Positions 54,535 to 62,619 of a DNA stretch of 64,000 nucleotides are shown piece after piece. The first letter of the stretch is position 1; each line of letters starts with the position of its first letter. The notes under the pieces were generated by a model, which saw only the letters and a list, made by a program, of their open reading frames with translations, ran no database searches and had not been told where the DNA came from. The DNA comes from CBDDBH01 sp965225625 (GTDB taxonomy: Bacteria > Pseudomonadota > Gammaproteobacteria > JADZEE01). Location of the stretch: contig CBDDBH010000022.1 of assembly GCA_965225625.1 (NCBI GenBank), positions 62,001 through 126,000 on the forward strand, given 5' to 3'. Made by a program: the position numbers and the translations under genes.

Positions 54535-56160
54535 TCACATATTTGCGCTCACTTCCCCTTTCTCCCACATCTGGCGTAACGCGAACTTCTGAACTTTGCC
54601 GGATCCGGTGAGCGGAAACGCGTCCACGCGTATCCATATTTTGGGTACTTTATGGGCGGCAATCTGTTCCCGTACAAAACCGCTTAACGCTTCGCCGTTG
54701 ACGCTGGAACCCGATTTAATACGCAAAAAGGCTGCGACTTGCTCGCCCCATTTATCATCGGGTATGCCAACCACGGCGACATCGATTACGTCTGGATGAC
54801 TGAATAGAAGTTCCTCGATTTCGCGCGGATAAATATTCTCCCCGCCGCGCACAATCATATCTTTTAGCCTGCCTGTCACGCGGCAGTAGCCACGCTCGTC
54901 CATGCTGCATAAATCTCCCGTATGCAACCAACCATCCGCATCGACGGCTTCGGCCGTCTCGTCAGGCATGTCGTAATACTCTTTCATCACACCGTATCCG
55001 CGCGCACACAGCTCACCGGATCGGCCGACGGGCAGAGTGCTGCCGTTGTGTGGATCGACAATCTTCACTTCGGTTTGCGGCAAGGGGTAGCCAATGGTTT
55101 CGGATTTGTCCTGTGGTGTATCTTCGAGGCTGGTCTGGGTAATGATCGGTGAGCATTCGGTCAAACCGTAGACGTTAGTGAACCCTTCAGTTACTAATTC
55201 CTCGTAGCGGCGCACGAGTTCGGCGGGCGCGATGGATCCACCGGTCAGTACTGTACGCAGCGACGTAAGATCCCGGGTTATAAAGTCAGGATGTTCCTCG
55301 ATGCTCACAAGCATCGTCGGTACGCCGCTCACAACGTCCGCGTGCTCGCTTTCGATAAGCTCCAGTACCAGCCCGGGATCGAAATGCTCCACCAGTACCA
55401 GAGTCGCCAACGACTGATGCGCACCCAGCGTACTGCCGACACATCCGGAAGCGTGAAACTGTGGTAGCGGTGAGACGAGAACCGAGCCGGCGCGCATACG
55501 CCAGCGTTGGGCCACGAAGCGGGAATTGTTGGTGATCCCGTGATGCCGCAGTACCACCCCTTTGGGGAACCCGGTGGTGCCGGAGGTGTACTGGATCAGT
55601 GCAGCGTCATCCGTGCTGACCGTGGGTAAGGTTTGCGCGGAGTCGCCGCTTCGTAGGAATTCGGCCCAATCTGCGAAATCGAAGGTTTCGCGTAGTGCTG
55701 GTAATTTGGCTCGCACCGCCGCTACGGTCTGCGTCATTTGATTGCCGCGAAATTCACTGACATGGAATAGACCTGCGGCGCGCGATTGACGCAGTACGTA
55801 TTCCAGTTCCTTTGGTTTATACGTTGGGTTCGCCGTGACCAGCACGATTCCGGCCAGACCGGCGCCATATTCCACAAACACCCACTCCGGAACGTTGTTG
55901 GCCCACACTGCGATGTGCTCACCGGGTTTGAAATGAGCGAGTAAGGCGCGGGCAACCTGTTCGGATATCTCGAACAGCTCTGGAAATGTCCAGCGATGCC
56001 GCAGCGCCACAGTCGTCGCTCCGGCAACCAGCGCGGTACGCTGTGGCGCAGCAGCCGCGGCGTCACGTAATACGCTGCCAATGGTAGTTTCGAAGACCGG
56101 TTCCGATGTGTCCGCCGGCCAGTGGGACTCGGTTAAATTCATGCGCCGGCGTATGTCCAC
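54535..56160 (-). CDS. AMP-forming acyl-CoA synthetase
   Basis: A 541-residue adenylate-forming ligase with ALIQYTSGTTGFPKGVVLRH, NVYGLTECSPIITQ, WLHTGDLCSMDERGYCRVTG, RLKDMIVRGGENIYPREIEE and the catalytic lysine in PLTGSGKVQKFALR. It differs from the synthetase at 15.3 kb and resembles FadD-like ligases that activate unusual acyl chains. It precedes HyuA on the minus strand and may activate an acid released by that pathway. It is divergent from the crotonase with a 174-base gap. ATG 56160 or 56142 may start it. Confidence 0.92.
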   Translation of the reverse strand: MDIRRRMNLTESHWPADTSEPVFETTIGSVLRDAAAAAPQRTALVAGATTVALRHRWTFPELFEISEQVARALLAHFKPGEHIAVWANNVPEWVFVEYGAGLAGIVLVTANPTYKPKELEYVLRQSRAAGLFHVSEFRGNQMTQTVAAVRAKLPALRETFDFADWAEFLRSGDSAQTLPTVSTDDAALIQYTSGTTGFPKGVVLRHHGITNNSRFVAQRWRMRAGSVLVSPLPQFHASGCVGSTLGAHQSLATLVLVEHFDPGLVLELIESEHADVVSGVPTMLVSIEEHPDFITRDLTSLRTVLTGGSIAPAELVRRYEELVTEGFTNVYGLTECSPIITQTSLEDTPQDKSETIGYPLPQTEVKIVDPHNGSTLPVGRSGELCARGYGVMKEYYDMPDETAEAVDADGWLHTGDLCSMDERGYCRVTGRLKDMIVRGGENIYPREIEELLFSHPDVIDVAVVGIPDDKWGEQVAAFLRIKSGSSVNGEALSGFVREQIAAHKVPKIWIRVDAFPLTGSGKVQKFALRQMWEKGEVSANM

Positions 56161-56334
56161 AAAGAAATGATTAAGCTTGGATCATTGCCGCTCCCATCGT
56201 CAAGCACAGCGACAGCCTGTGCAAGTAACGAAGCGTTCAACCTGCGTAAATGCGGTATGCGTAAATGGCGGATCTGAATTAGTTTTCAAGGCAACGGTTT
56301 GTGAAATTTTTAATTACTCGGGCATACTTCGCAG

Positions 56335-56994
56335 ATGATCACGAGTGAATTGAAGGGCGAGGTCGAGGTTCTCACGCTGGATCGGTCGCCAGTCAACGCG
56401 TTTAATTTTGGGATGCTGGAGCGCGTTACAGAAGCGATTTTCTTGGCGCCCCAGCGCGCTGCGGCCGTGTTGCTTACCGGCTCGGGCAATTGCTTTACTG
56501 CCGGTCTGGATATCAAGATGTTTAACAAACTTAGTGCCAGTGAACGCGATGAACTACAGAGCAAATTGGACGAGATTGTTGATGCATTCGCGCTGTGCCC
56601 AATCCCCATTGCGGCAGCCATCAACGGCCATGCGATAGGACTTGGCGCGATATTAATCGCGTTGGCCGACTATCGGGTTGCGAGTCAGGGAGAGTTGCAG
56701 ATATTTTTACCCGAGGTCAAAGTAGGGCTGGTACTGCCGCAGCGGGTCCATAACATTATTAGCCGTCTGGTTGGTAGCAGGCGCGCCGACCGCCTAATTG
56801 TTGAAGGTTTTACGCTGTCGTCCGAACAGGCTTTAGCGTGGGGATACCTCGATGAGCTGTTACCAGCCGAAGGGCTGATGCAGGCTGCGGATGCCTGGTG
56901 CCGGAACATCTTGGCGCTGCCTCGGGAAATTATGCTGGAAACACGCGCGCAGGCACGTGCCGACATCCGAGCCATTGTTGAAAAGACAGTGTGA
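56335..56994 (+). CDS. Enoyl-CoA hydratase/isomerase (crotonase family)
   Basis: A 219-residue crotonase-fold protein, slightly shorter than the usual 250-260 at its C-terminus. The first oxyanion-hole segment is FTAGLDIKMFN, the second INGHAIGLGAILIALADYRVAS, and the N-terminus has LDRSPVNAFNFGML. The Glu at the usual hydratase position is not clear: PEVKVGLVLPQRV lacks the usual GxxP..GG pattern. The enzyme may therefore be an isomerase, hydrolase or degenerate member. It is divergent from the acyl-CoA ligase and may share its regulation. Confidence 0.85.
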   Translation: MITSELKGEVEVLTLDRSPVNAFNFGMLERVTEAIFLAPQRAAAVLLTGSGNCFTAGLDIKMFNKLSASERDELQSKLDEIVDAFALCPIPIAAAINGHAIGLGAILIALADYRVASQGELQIFLPEVKVGLVLPQRVHNIISRLVGSRRADRLIVEGFTLSSEQALAWGYLDELLPAEGLMQAADAWCRNILALPREIMLETRAQARADIRAIVEKTV

Positions 56995-57043
56995 CCGCTC
57001 GCGCATTGGGACGCGGCGGAACGGTTTGTTAGCACGGGGACCG

Positions 57044-57445
57044 ATGGAGGACCGAGAGCTGGCGGATATCATTCTGAGAGGGTTGGAGGACACAAGAGTA
57101 TTGTCTCCACCGGAAAAAATCGCTGCTTATGCGTGGATTTATCTCCTGCTGAAAACGGGTGAGCTCGCCTATATGCGTTATCGTAAGACCAGAAAGCTTG
57201 GACCCGCGGCGTCTGTTTCGAACCGTCACAACGGTTCAAAATTCTCCCTTGGAACCTCGACCAGACTTTTCTGGTCTGCGATAACCGACGCCGCCCGTAC
57301 GGCCTGGGAATGTGCTTGCAGACCTGGCATGTCGCCTCCGGTCTGGTTCGCCTTTGCGGCTCTTAACAGGCGCCGTCGGGTGACAATGATGCCGTCATCA
57401 CTGGATACCAGATTCTCAGCACTGCGATCCGCAACTCGCCCCTGA
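57044..57445 (+). CDS. Possible small ORF, largely antisense to the Rieske gene
   Basis: From ATG 57044 the first 50 or so codons (MEDRELADIILRGLEDTRVL, then PPEKIAAYAWIYLLLKTGELAYM) look helical and protein-like and fall in the gap after the crotonase. The rest overlaps the minus-strand Rieske gene and is low-complexity in character. GGGGA upstream is a weak RBS. It may be a short gene whose 3' end was replaced, or chance. Confidence 0.25.
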   Translation: MEDRELADIILRGLEDTRVLSPPEKIAAYAWIYLLLKTGELAYMRYRKTRKLGPAASVSNRHNGSKFSLGTSTRLFWSAITDAARTAWECACRPGMSPPVWFAFAALNRRRRVTMMPSSLDTRFSALRSATRP

Positions 57446-58497
57446 CTTTCCTGCACCGCCGTATCCTGCATCGCAAAACTTGGAATGCCGGTGAAGCTCA
57501 CCCCGGCGCGCTGTGCTTGCCGATCTTGAAGGTAGTCGTTGTTACGATTTGCGTTGCCCTGGTGAGTCCCGGGGACGAACTCCACATGCAATCCGCCGCC
57601 GTTGCGCATTGCCTCACGCTCCATCGTGCTGAACGGTCTATCAATGTAGTAATTGACCGCCCAACTCCAGCACGAGTAATCATCAACCGGTACCCATGCC
57701 TGAGCGTTGAGACTGAGATCTCCCAGGGGAGCAATGATGTTAAAGCAGGGGAAAATAAACTGGGTGACGCGCCAGTAATATTGACCTTCGCCGGCGTCAC
57801 GACGCGCACCAAGCATCAGGCCACCATCGGTTTCAAGCGTTTCGTAGCGCGGATTGTGATCGCTTGCGAGGATATCGAGGATGCGCGAATCCTTGCCTAA
57901 TCCTCCAGTCCCCATCACCGGATCGTCGCTCAATGTACCGCGGTGGAGAAAAGAAAGATGACTGGAGTCGAGCCCACCTTCCATTACCTGCAGATAGTTA
58001 CACTCCTGAAGTCGCTTGGACACGAACAGGTTGTCGACGGGTAAGCCGGCCCATTCCAATGCGGGTGGCGACGGTCGTAACGCTGGCGCACCCATGTATA
58101 CCCAGATAACACCGCCGCGTTCGAGCGTCGGATATGCGGTCAGGCGTATCTTGTCTCTAAACTTGTTCTCGGCCGGTTCCGACGGGACATCCAAACAGCG
58201 CCCGTTAACGTCGAAGTGCCAACCGTGGTAGGCGCAACGGATCCCGCAATCTTCGACCCGGCCAAAGTATAGAGACGCTTGCCGGTGCGCACAGGCCTCC
58301 GCGATGATACCGACATTGCCCGCAGAGTCGCGAAAGGCCAGCAGTTGTTCGCCGAGCAAGGGTATGCGTACCGGCGGGCAATCCGGGGTCGGTAGTTCCT
58401 CTACCGTCAGCGCGGGCAACCAATAACGCCGAAACAGCGCACCCATCGGTGTGCCTGCATTGGTGCGCGTTAAGGTGTCGTTGTTTTCGTGCTTCAT
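57226..58497 (-). CDS. Rieske oxygenase (phthalate/vanillate-type alpha subunit)
   Basis: A 423-residue Rieske non-heme iron oxygenase of the single-component type. The Rieske site is CAHRQASLYFGRVEDCGIRC, with YHGWHFD after it; the ligand pairs are spaced normally. The mononuclear iron region is in CNYLQVMEGGLDSSHLSFLHRG with Asp and two His, as in phthalate, vanillate and related demethylases. It lies 116 bases downstream of the amine dehydrogenase light chain, on the same strand. The reductase partner is absent. It could oxidise an aromatic amine or acid produced next door, but that is positional inference. Confidence 0.9.
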   Translation of the reverse strand: MKHENNDTLTRTNAGTPMGALFRRYWLPALTVEELPTPDCPPVRIPLLGEQLLAFRDSAGNVGIIAEACAHRQASLYFGRVEDCGIRCAYHGWHFDVNGRCLDVPSEPAENKFRDKIRLTAYPTLERGGVIWVYMGAPALRPSPPALEWAGLPVDNLFVSKRLQECNYLQVMEGGLDSSHLSFLHRGTLSDDPVMGTGGLGKDSRILDILASDHNPRYETLETDGGLMLGARRDAGEGQYYWRVTQFIFPCFNIIAPLGDLSLNAQAWVPVDDYSCWSWAVNYYIDRPFSTMEREAMRNGGGLHVEFVPGTHQGNANRNNDYLQDRQAQRAGVSFTGIPSFAMQDTAVQESQGRVADRSAENLVSSDDGIIVTRRRLLRAAKANQTGGDMPGLQAHSQAVRAASVIADQKSLVEVPRENFEPL

Positions 58498-58613
58498 TGG
58501 CTTAGGCTGGCGCGCACTGATAAAGGCGAGCGTGTGGAATATGCCAACAGTTGGCGAGCCGCACCCGCGCGCACCGTGCCGATACTAATAAATGTAAACG
58601 TATCGGCCGTGCT

Positions 58614-59138
58614 TTACCCTGCCTCGACCGATAAACCGATAACAACCGCCGTGGAGCAGTGATACACCGCGCTCTTGGTGCCCAGGCACCAATCGATGTC
58701 GTTGCTCTTCTGGGGACGGTACATCGGCTCTTCACGCTCGTTGCGATTACAGACACAACGGCCACAACTGCTCTTGCCACAACAATCGTTATACGAAATG
58801 ACGTAATCCTTGCCATCCGCGGGGTTGAGGCAGGTCCCTATCCAGGTGATGGGCGAGGGCTCGGTGCCAGGTGGGCATTGCGTTTGTGAACCGCCGCAAC
58901 AGGCGCACAGGAAACCATCGATCGCACAATGGCGCCAGTATTCGCAGGTCCCCGGATCACCCGGATCTTCGGCGGGCCCGGGCGCGCGTGACGGCGACTC
59001 TGCGCGTGCGATCGGTAATACAGGAATGGTCGCAGCGCCGACCATGGCGGTGCCGAACTTGGATAGAAAACTGCGTCGGGAAGTCTGCCGTGCAAGGTTG
59101 CGTGAGAAACGTTCGGACCAACGGTCTAACCAGTTCAT
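58614..59138 (-). CDS. TTQ-dependent amine dehydrogenase light (beta) subunit, MauA/AauA-like
   Basis: A 174-residue periplasmic small subunit. A Tat signal (SRRSFLSKFGTAMVG) precedes a cysteine-rich core with CEYWRHCAIDGFLCACCGGS and YNDCCGKSSCGRCVC. From memory of the methylamine dehydrogenase light chain, the two tryptophans that crosslink into tryptophan tryptophylquinone correspond to Trp99 (PITWIGTC) and Trp150 (DIDWCLG), with the same 51-residue spacing as in Paracoccus, and the catalytic base to Asp118 (YNDCC). It oxidises primary amines to aldehydes and ammonia. It follows the heavy chain by 35 bases. The name aau or mau is left open because substrate specificity cannot be read. Confidence 0.92.
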   Translation of the reverse strand: MNWLDRWSERFSRNLARQTSRRSFLSKFGTAMVGAATIPVLPIARAESPSRAPGPAEDPGDPGTCEYWRHCAIDGFLCACCGGSQTQCPPGTEPSPITWIGTCLNPADGKDYVISYNDCCGKSSCGRCVCNRNEREEPMYRPQKSNDIDWCLGTKSAVYHCSTAVVIGLSVEAG

Positions 59139-59173
59139 AGTGTGAAGCCTCGTTGCGGTAACAGATTGCAGTC

Positions 59174-60316
59174 TTAGGGAGTTTGGATCACGGTCAGCGT
59201 ACTGGTCGCGCTCAGTTCAACACCGCGCAGACGTTTACCGGTTTTTGCGTCTAACACCTGTAGTTCCGGGCTTTCCAAATTGACGGTATACAGTAGTGGT
59301 TTGTCGTCGCTGCTCACGTTGACCGAGGTCGCATGATGTTCTAGTTCGATACGCTGCACACGCTTCTTTGAGACAAGGTCGTATACCCAGATCTGCTCGG
59401 CCGGTGCTTTGTGTGAGCCGGGCCCGCCCTGATGCATAAGCACGTACATCCTTTTGCTCGCGCTGTGGATGGCGAAGAGCTGATAGCCACCAGGCAGCCA
59501 GTTGTCGGTGCGATCAGCGTCTGTTTGCAGTGACCATGGTTTGGCCAATTTCGGGGTTGCGCCGGCGCCGTCGAATGCGTAGACATCGCCCTGGAAGGAT
59601 AGGAAATACCACGTCGAACCGTCTCTTACCGCATCCTCATTGACCAGATCCTTGGACGGGTCGAAAAGCTGTTTGCTCCGCGACTTCTTCGCCGCCTTGC
59701 CTGTATCGTCCAGCGTAATGGTCAGCAGGCTGCCGTCGGCACAAAGCATATGTACGTTGCGCGCATCGCCCGGGTATACGAAAGCGCAGCCGGCCGTGTC
59801 GATCTCGCCAATGAATTTGCGCGCTTTGGTATCGACTACGGTCACAGTTTGCGCCGGCGTGAAGTTGTAGCTGAGCAGAAAACGGTCGTCGTCGGTTAAA
59901 CCCATGTGCACGAGCGTGGGGATACTCAACAGTTGTTTCGGCGGCAAGATTACCTCGCCAACGGCGTCCAGAGTCGTTGGATCGAAGATGCTGAGTACGT
60001 CCGTGCGTACCCCGCGGGTGCCGCGCGAATAAAATGTATCGGTCGAATAGATGACGCTGTAGTCCGAAGGCATCAGCAGCGCATCGTGGAAGCCGCCGGT
60101 GGACAACATGCCCAGGACGGAGCCATCGTCTGCGTTCACCAGGTAGGCGCGACCGTCGATCATGTTGAAAAAGGCGATGTCGTTAACCCAGACCCAGTGC
60201 GGGTCGAGTTTCGCCGGTAGTTTGGCAACGCTGATCTGTTCAGGTTTCAGTTCCGCCTGTGACACCGATGACCAGAAGATCAAACTTAGCGCGAGGACTG
60301 AGAATAGTCGTGCCAT
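59174..60316 (-). CDS. TTQ-dependent amine dehydrogenase heavy (alpha) subunit, MauB/AauB-like
   Basis: A 380-residue periplasmic beta-propeller subunit. A Sec signal (FSVLALSLIFWSSVSQA) is cleaved before ELKPEQ. Propeller blades include WVNDIAFFNMIDGRAYLVNADDG, GFHDALLMPSDYSVIYSTDTFYSRGTRG, and YVLMHQGGPGSHKAPAEQIWVYD, all typical of aromatic amine dehydrogenase large chains by eye. It shapes the active-site channel and docks the electron acceptor. The next gene encodes the light chain. Maturation genes (mauE, D, G, F types) that usually lie between or near these genes are missing from this window. Confidence 0.9.
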   Translation of the reverse strand: MARLFSVLALSLIFWSSVSQAELKPEQISVAKLPAKLDPHWVWVNDIAFFNMIDGRAYLVNADDGSVLGMLSTGGFHDALLMPSDYSVIYSTDTFYSRGTRGVRTDVLSIFDPTTLDAVGEVILPPKQLLSIPTLVHMGLTDDDRFLLSYNFTPAQTVTVVDTKARKFIGEIDTAGCAFVYPGDARNVHMLCADGSLLTITLDDTGKAAKKSRSKQLFDPSKDLVNEDAVRDGSTWYFLSFQGDVYAFDGAGATPKLAKPWSLQTDADRTDNWLPGGYQLFAIHSASKRMYVLMHQGGPGSHKAPAEQIWVYDLVSKKRVQRIELEHHATSVNVSSDDKPLLYTVNLESPELQVLDAKTGKRLRGVELSATSTLTVIQTP

Positions 60317-60422
60317 AGTGCTATCCGCCTAGTGTGGTGAAGCTGAGAACATGAATTGTCGTGGGTTCACTCGTGCGTATCAAGTGGTTGCCGTACCAGC
60401 AGGCCGGCGGGCCAGATAATCA

Positions 60423-61229
60423 TCAAGCTTGCTCCCACCAACTGATGACCTGCCAGGTATTGCCGTCCACTGCCGGCAACGCCCGTTCGCCGGTTTTGTA
60501 GTCCGCCAGCCAACTCAGGGCAAGCGTTTCACCTTCGCGCCACGGCAACGTTGACAGTCGAATTATGTAGTCGTCGTCTGCAGAATCGCGCTGCGTGTAA
60601 GAGAATTCGCAATCGACCAACGCCCTCACTACATCGAGATCCTCTTTTGCCAGCTCTGCCAATATCGGCAGGGCAACTTCGGCATCGATGGGTTGCACAC
60701 GATCGCGCGCGAACACTGCGTGCGTGTCGGTTACCAACAGGCAGGTCTTCGACGCAGCGTTTTCCAGTACGAGGTGTGCGGCGAATGATTGCGATGCAGA
60801 TTCCACTCGCCAGTCTTCTTCGTAGGCACCACTTGGCGCCCACTCGATCATGCAAGCGTTGTTCTCGCACCATTGGAACCAACCCGGCTCTGGAAAATTG
60901 ACGACGGGTTGCAGCGTAAAACCATGCCCACCGGGCGCCCAGTTCGCGGTCGGATACGGCTTCGCGTCCACGTCGCAGGTTGTTATCACACAGGAGCAAT
61001 CTTGCGCCGCCAGTGCCAATAATTCGTCATAGTTGCACGCGGCGAGCGCATCACGGTCGGACAAATCTGGACGGTCCGCGGGGATCCGCATGTCGGCGGC
61101 TGCGGACGAGGTTTGCAACCACAGCACGCGCGTGGAGGTGTCTTCGTCACCGTTTTTGTAACGAATGTATCGCCGTCGCCAGCAACCGATCATCTCGGCG
61201 GGGACGGTGGGGGCGGCCTTATTCTGCAT
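60423..61229 (-). CDS. Conserved hypothetical protein upstream of the amine dehydrogenase
   Basis: A 268-residue soluble protein without signal peptide or membrane segment. It contains MIGCWRRRYIRYKNGDEDTS, then ADMRIPADRPDLSDRDALAACNYDELLALAAQDCSC and WRVESASQSFAAHLVLEN. I recall similar hypothetical proteins in proteobacteria that share the GCWRR...DMRIPxxRP beginning, but no known function. It is rich in Trp and Cys (DCSC). It lies 106 bases upstream of the heavy-chain gene in the same direction. A link to amine dehydrogenase is positional only. Confidence 0.7.
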   Translation of the reverse strand: MQNKAAPTVPAEMIGCWRRRYIRYKNGDEDTSTRVLWLQTSSAAADMRIPADRPDLSDRDALAACNYDELLALAAQDCSCVITTCDVDAKPYPTANWAPGGHGFTLQPVVNFPEPGWFQWCENNACMIEWAPSGAYEEDWRVESASQSFAAHLVLENAASKTCLLVTDTHAVFARDRVQPIDAEVALPILAELAKEDLDVVRALVDCEFSYTQRDSADDDYIIRLSTLPWREGETLALSWLADYKTGERALPAVDGNTWQVISWWEQA

Positions 61230-61261
61230 TTGATTCTGTTTGATCGAGGGAAGGTTTTATT

Positions 61262-61523
61262 ACCCCTCACCCGACCGCCATGGATGGCGGAAATGCAGGT
61301 AATGCAGGAGCATTTACCTGCCAGCCCTCTCCCGCCAAGGGAGAGGGAGTTGTATAGGCCTCCCGCAAGGGGAGAAGGGACCCGTGGTTTTAGCCCCTTT
61401 CCCTTTGCGGGAGAGGGGTTGGCAACCGCTTCTCGGCTCTAGCTCCTGCTTCGCTCTAGCTCCTAGGTCCTGTAGTCGTGCGTTGTCTGCATTTCCGCCA
61501 TCCATGACGGTCGGGTGAGGGGT
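61262..61523. mobile_element. 262-bp MITE-like element with 37-bp terminal inverted repeats
   Basis: The ends at 61262-61298 and 61487-61523 are reverse complements at 36 of 37 positions, beginning ACCCCTCACCCGACCG. Inside are a perfect CCCTCTCCC/GGGAGAGGG hairpin (61325-61347), a longer imperfect hairpin built from CTCCCGCAAGGGGAGAAGGG and its partner, and a repeated GCTCTAGCTCCT. No reading frame for a transposase exists. It fills the 298-base space between the hypothetical protein and agmatinase genes. A target-site duplication is not clear. Confidence 0.8.
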
Positions 61524-61527
61524 CTAT

Positions 61528-62535
61528 CTATTTTTTCCCAGCAAGATTCTCCGCGGTCAGGCAAAGGATCTCATACATAATTTGTTTCCCGGCTTGCGCG
61601 GTATTGGTCGTTGCGTCGTATTCTGGTGCGACTTCGACGAGGTCGCCGCCGATGATGTCCAGTCCGCGCAAACCGCGCAGGATCTGTTGTGATTCGCGCG
61701 TGGTCAGACCACCGGTTTCCGGCGTTCCTGTCCCGGGCGCGTACACAGGATCCAGGCCGTCCACGTCAAAGCTGACATAGGTCGGGCCGTCGCCCACTAC
61801 TTCGCGTGCTTTGGCGATGGTTGCGTCAACGCCCATTTTTACGAAGTCCTCTATATGAATGACCGTCATGCCCGATTCGTAGGAAAACTCCCAATAGGGT
61901 TCGGCCGCGCCACGAATACCGATCTGGATGGTGCGTTCGGGATCCAGCACGCCAGCGAGTACCGCGTTACGGAACGGACCACCGTGGTGAAATTTGTGAT
62001 CATCAAACCCACCCATGGTGTCGCAGTGCGCGTCGAAATGGACCAGCCCGACCGGTTCGTCGCGGCCCAGCGCCTTGAGAATAGGGAAGGTAATCGAATG
62101 GTCTCCACCGGCGGAAACGCACCTGATGCCTTTGTCCATTACACCGTGGTAATACTCTTCGATGGTGGCGATACCTTTTTCCAGGCTGAAGCCGAACAGC
62201 GGCACATCGCCCGCGTCCGCGATCTTGCACAGCGCGAACGGATTAACGGTCGTCTGGTGGTTGTACGGCCCGACCGACATTGACATGTCACGGATGGCCC
62301 TGGGACCGAAGCGCGCGCCCGGGCGGTGGACGACGCCGCGATCGAAGGGCACGCCGATGAGAGCGATGTCTAATTCGTCGAGGTTCTCGTTGTAGTCGGC
62401 GTCGAGCAGCGTGCGGATACCAACATAAAGCTTGCCGGCAGTTAGCATAGCTGCGGCGAACTCCGGGTTGTCGACCTCGTCTAAAGGACGATCAGCGTAT
62501 TTCGCTCTTAATGCTTCCAGTTTCTTTTGATCCAT
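61528..62535 (-). CDS. Agmatinase/guanidino-compound ureohydrolase
   Basis: A 335-residue binuclear manganese ureohydrolase. Metal ligands are His146 (SAGGDHSITF), Asp168, His170 and Asp172 (HFDAHCDTMGG) and Asp257/Asp259 (SFDVDGLDPVYAPGTG). It would split agmatine or another guanidino compound (guanidinobutyrate, guanidine) into urea and an amine. Length and start fit the agmatinase family. It is 84 bases downstream of the nitrilase-like gene on the same strand; a ureohydrolase and a carbon-nitrogen hydrolase together often serve agmatine to putrescine routes, but the neighbour lacks its nucleophile. Confidence 0.93.
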   Translation of the reverse strand: MDQKKLEALRAKYADRPLDEVDNPEFAAAMLTAGKLYVGIRTLLDADYNENLDELDIALIGVPFDRGVVHRPGARFGPRAIRDMSMSVGPYNHQTTVNPFALCKIADAGDVPLFGFSLEKGIATIEEYYHGVMDKGIRCVSAGGDHSITFPILKALGRDEPVGLVHFDAHCDTMGGFDDHKFHHGGPFRNAVLAGVLDPERTIQIGIRGAAEPYWEFSYESGMTVIHIEDFVKMGVDATIAKAREVVGDGPTYVSFDVDGLDPVYAPGTGTPETGGLTTRESQQILRGLRGLDIIGGDLVEVAPEYDATTNTAQAGKQIMYEILCLTAENLAGKK

Positions 62536-62619
62536 AGCCTCGTCTCGATTTGTTGCGCATGGTTTGGATGGGTGTCTGCGCCAATATGCGCCAATCGCGA
62601 TACGCCCGCCAGCGACAAA

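Noticed and set aside
61318..61440. Gene-like G/C-rich stretch inside the 262-bp element
   Set aside because: It is made of complementary C-rich and G-rich runs forming hairpins and has no coding pattern.
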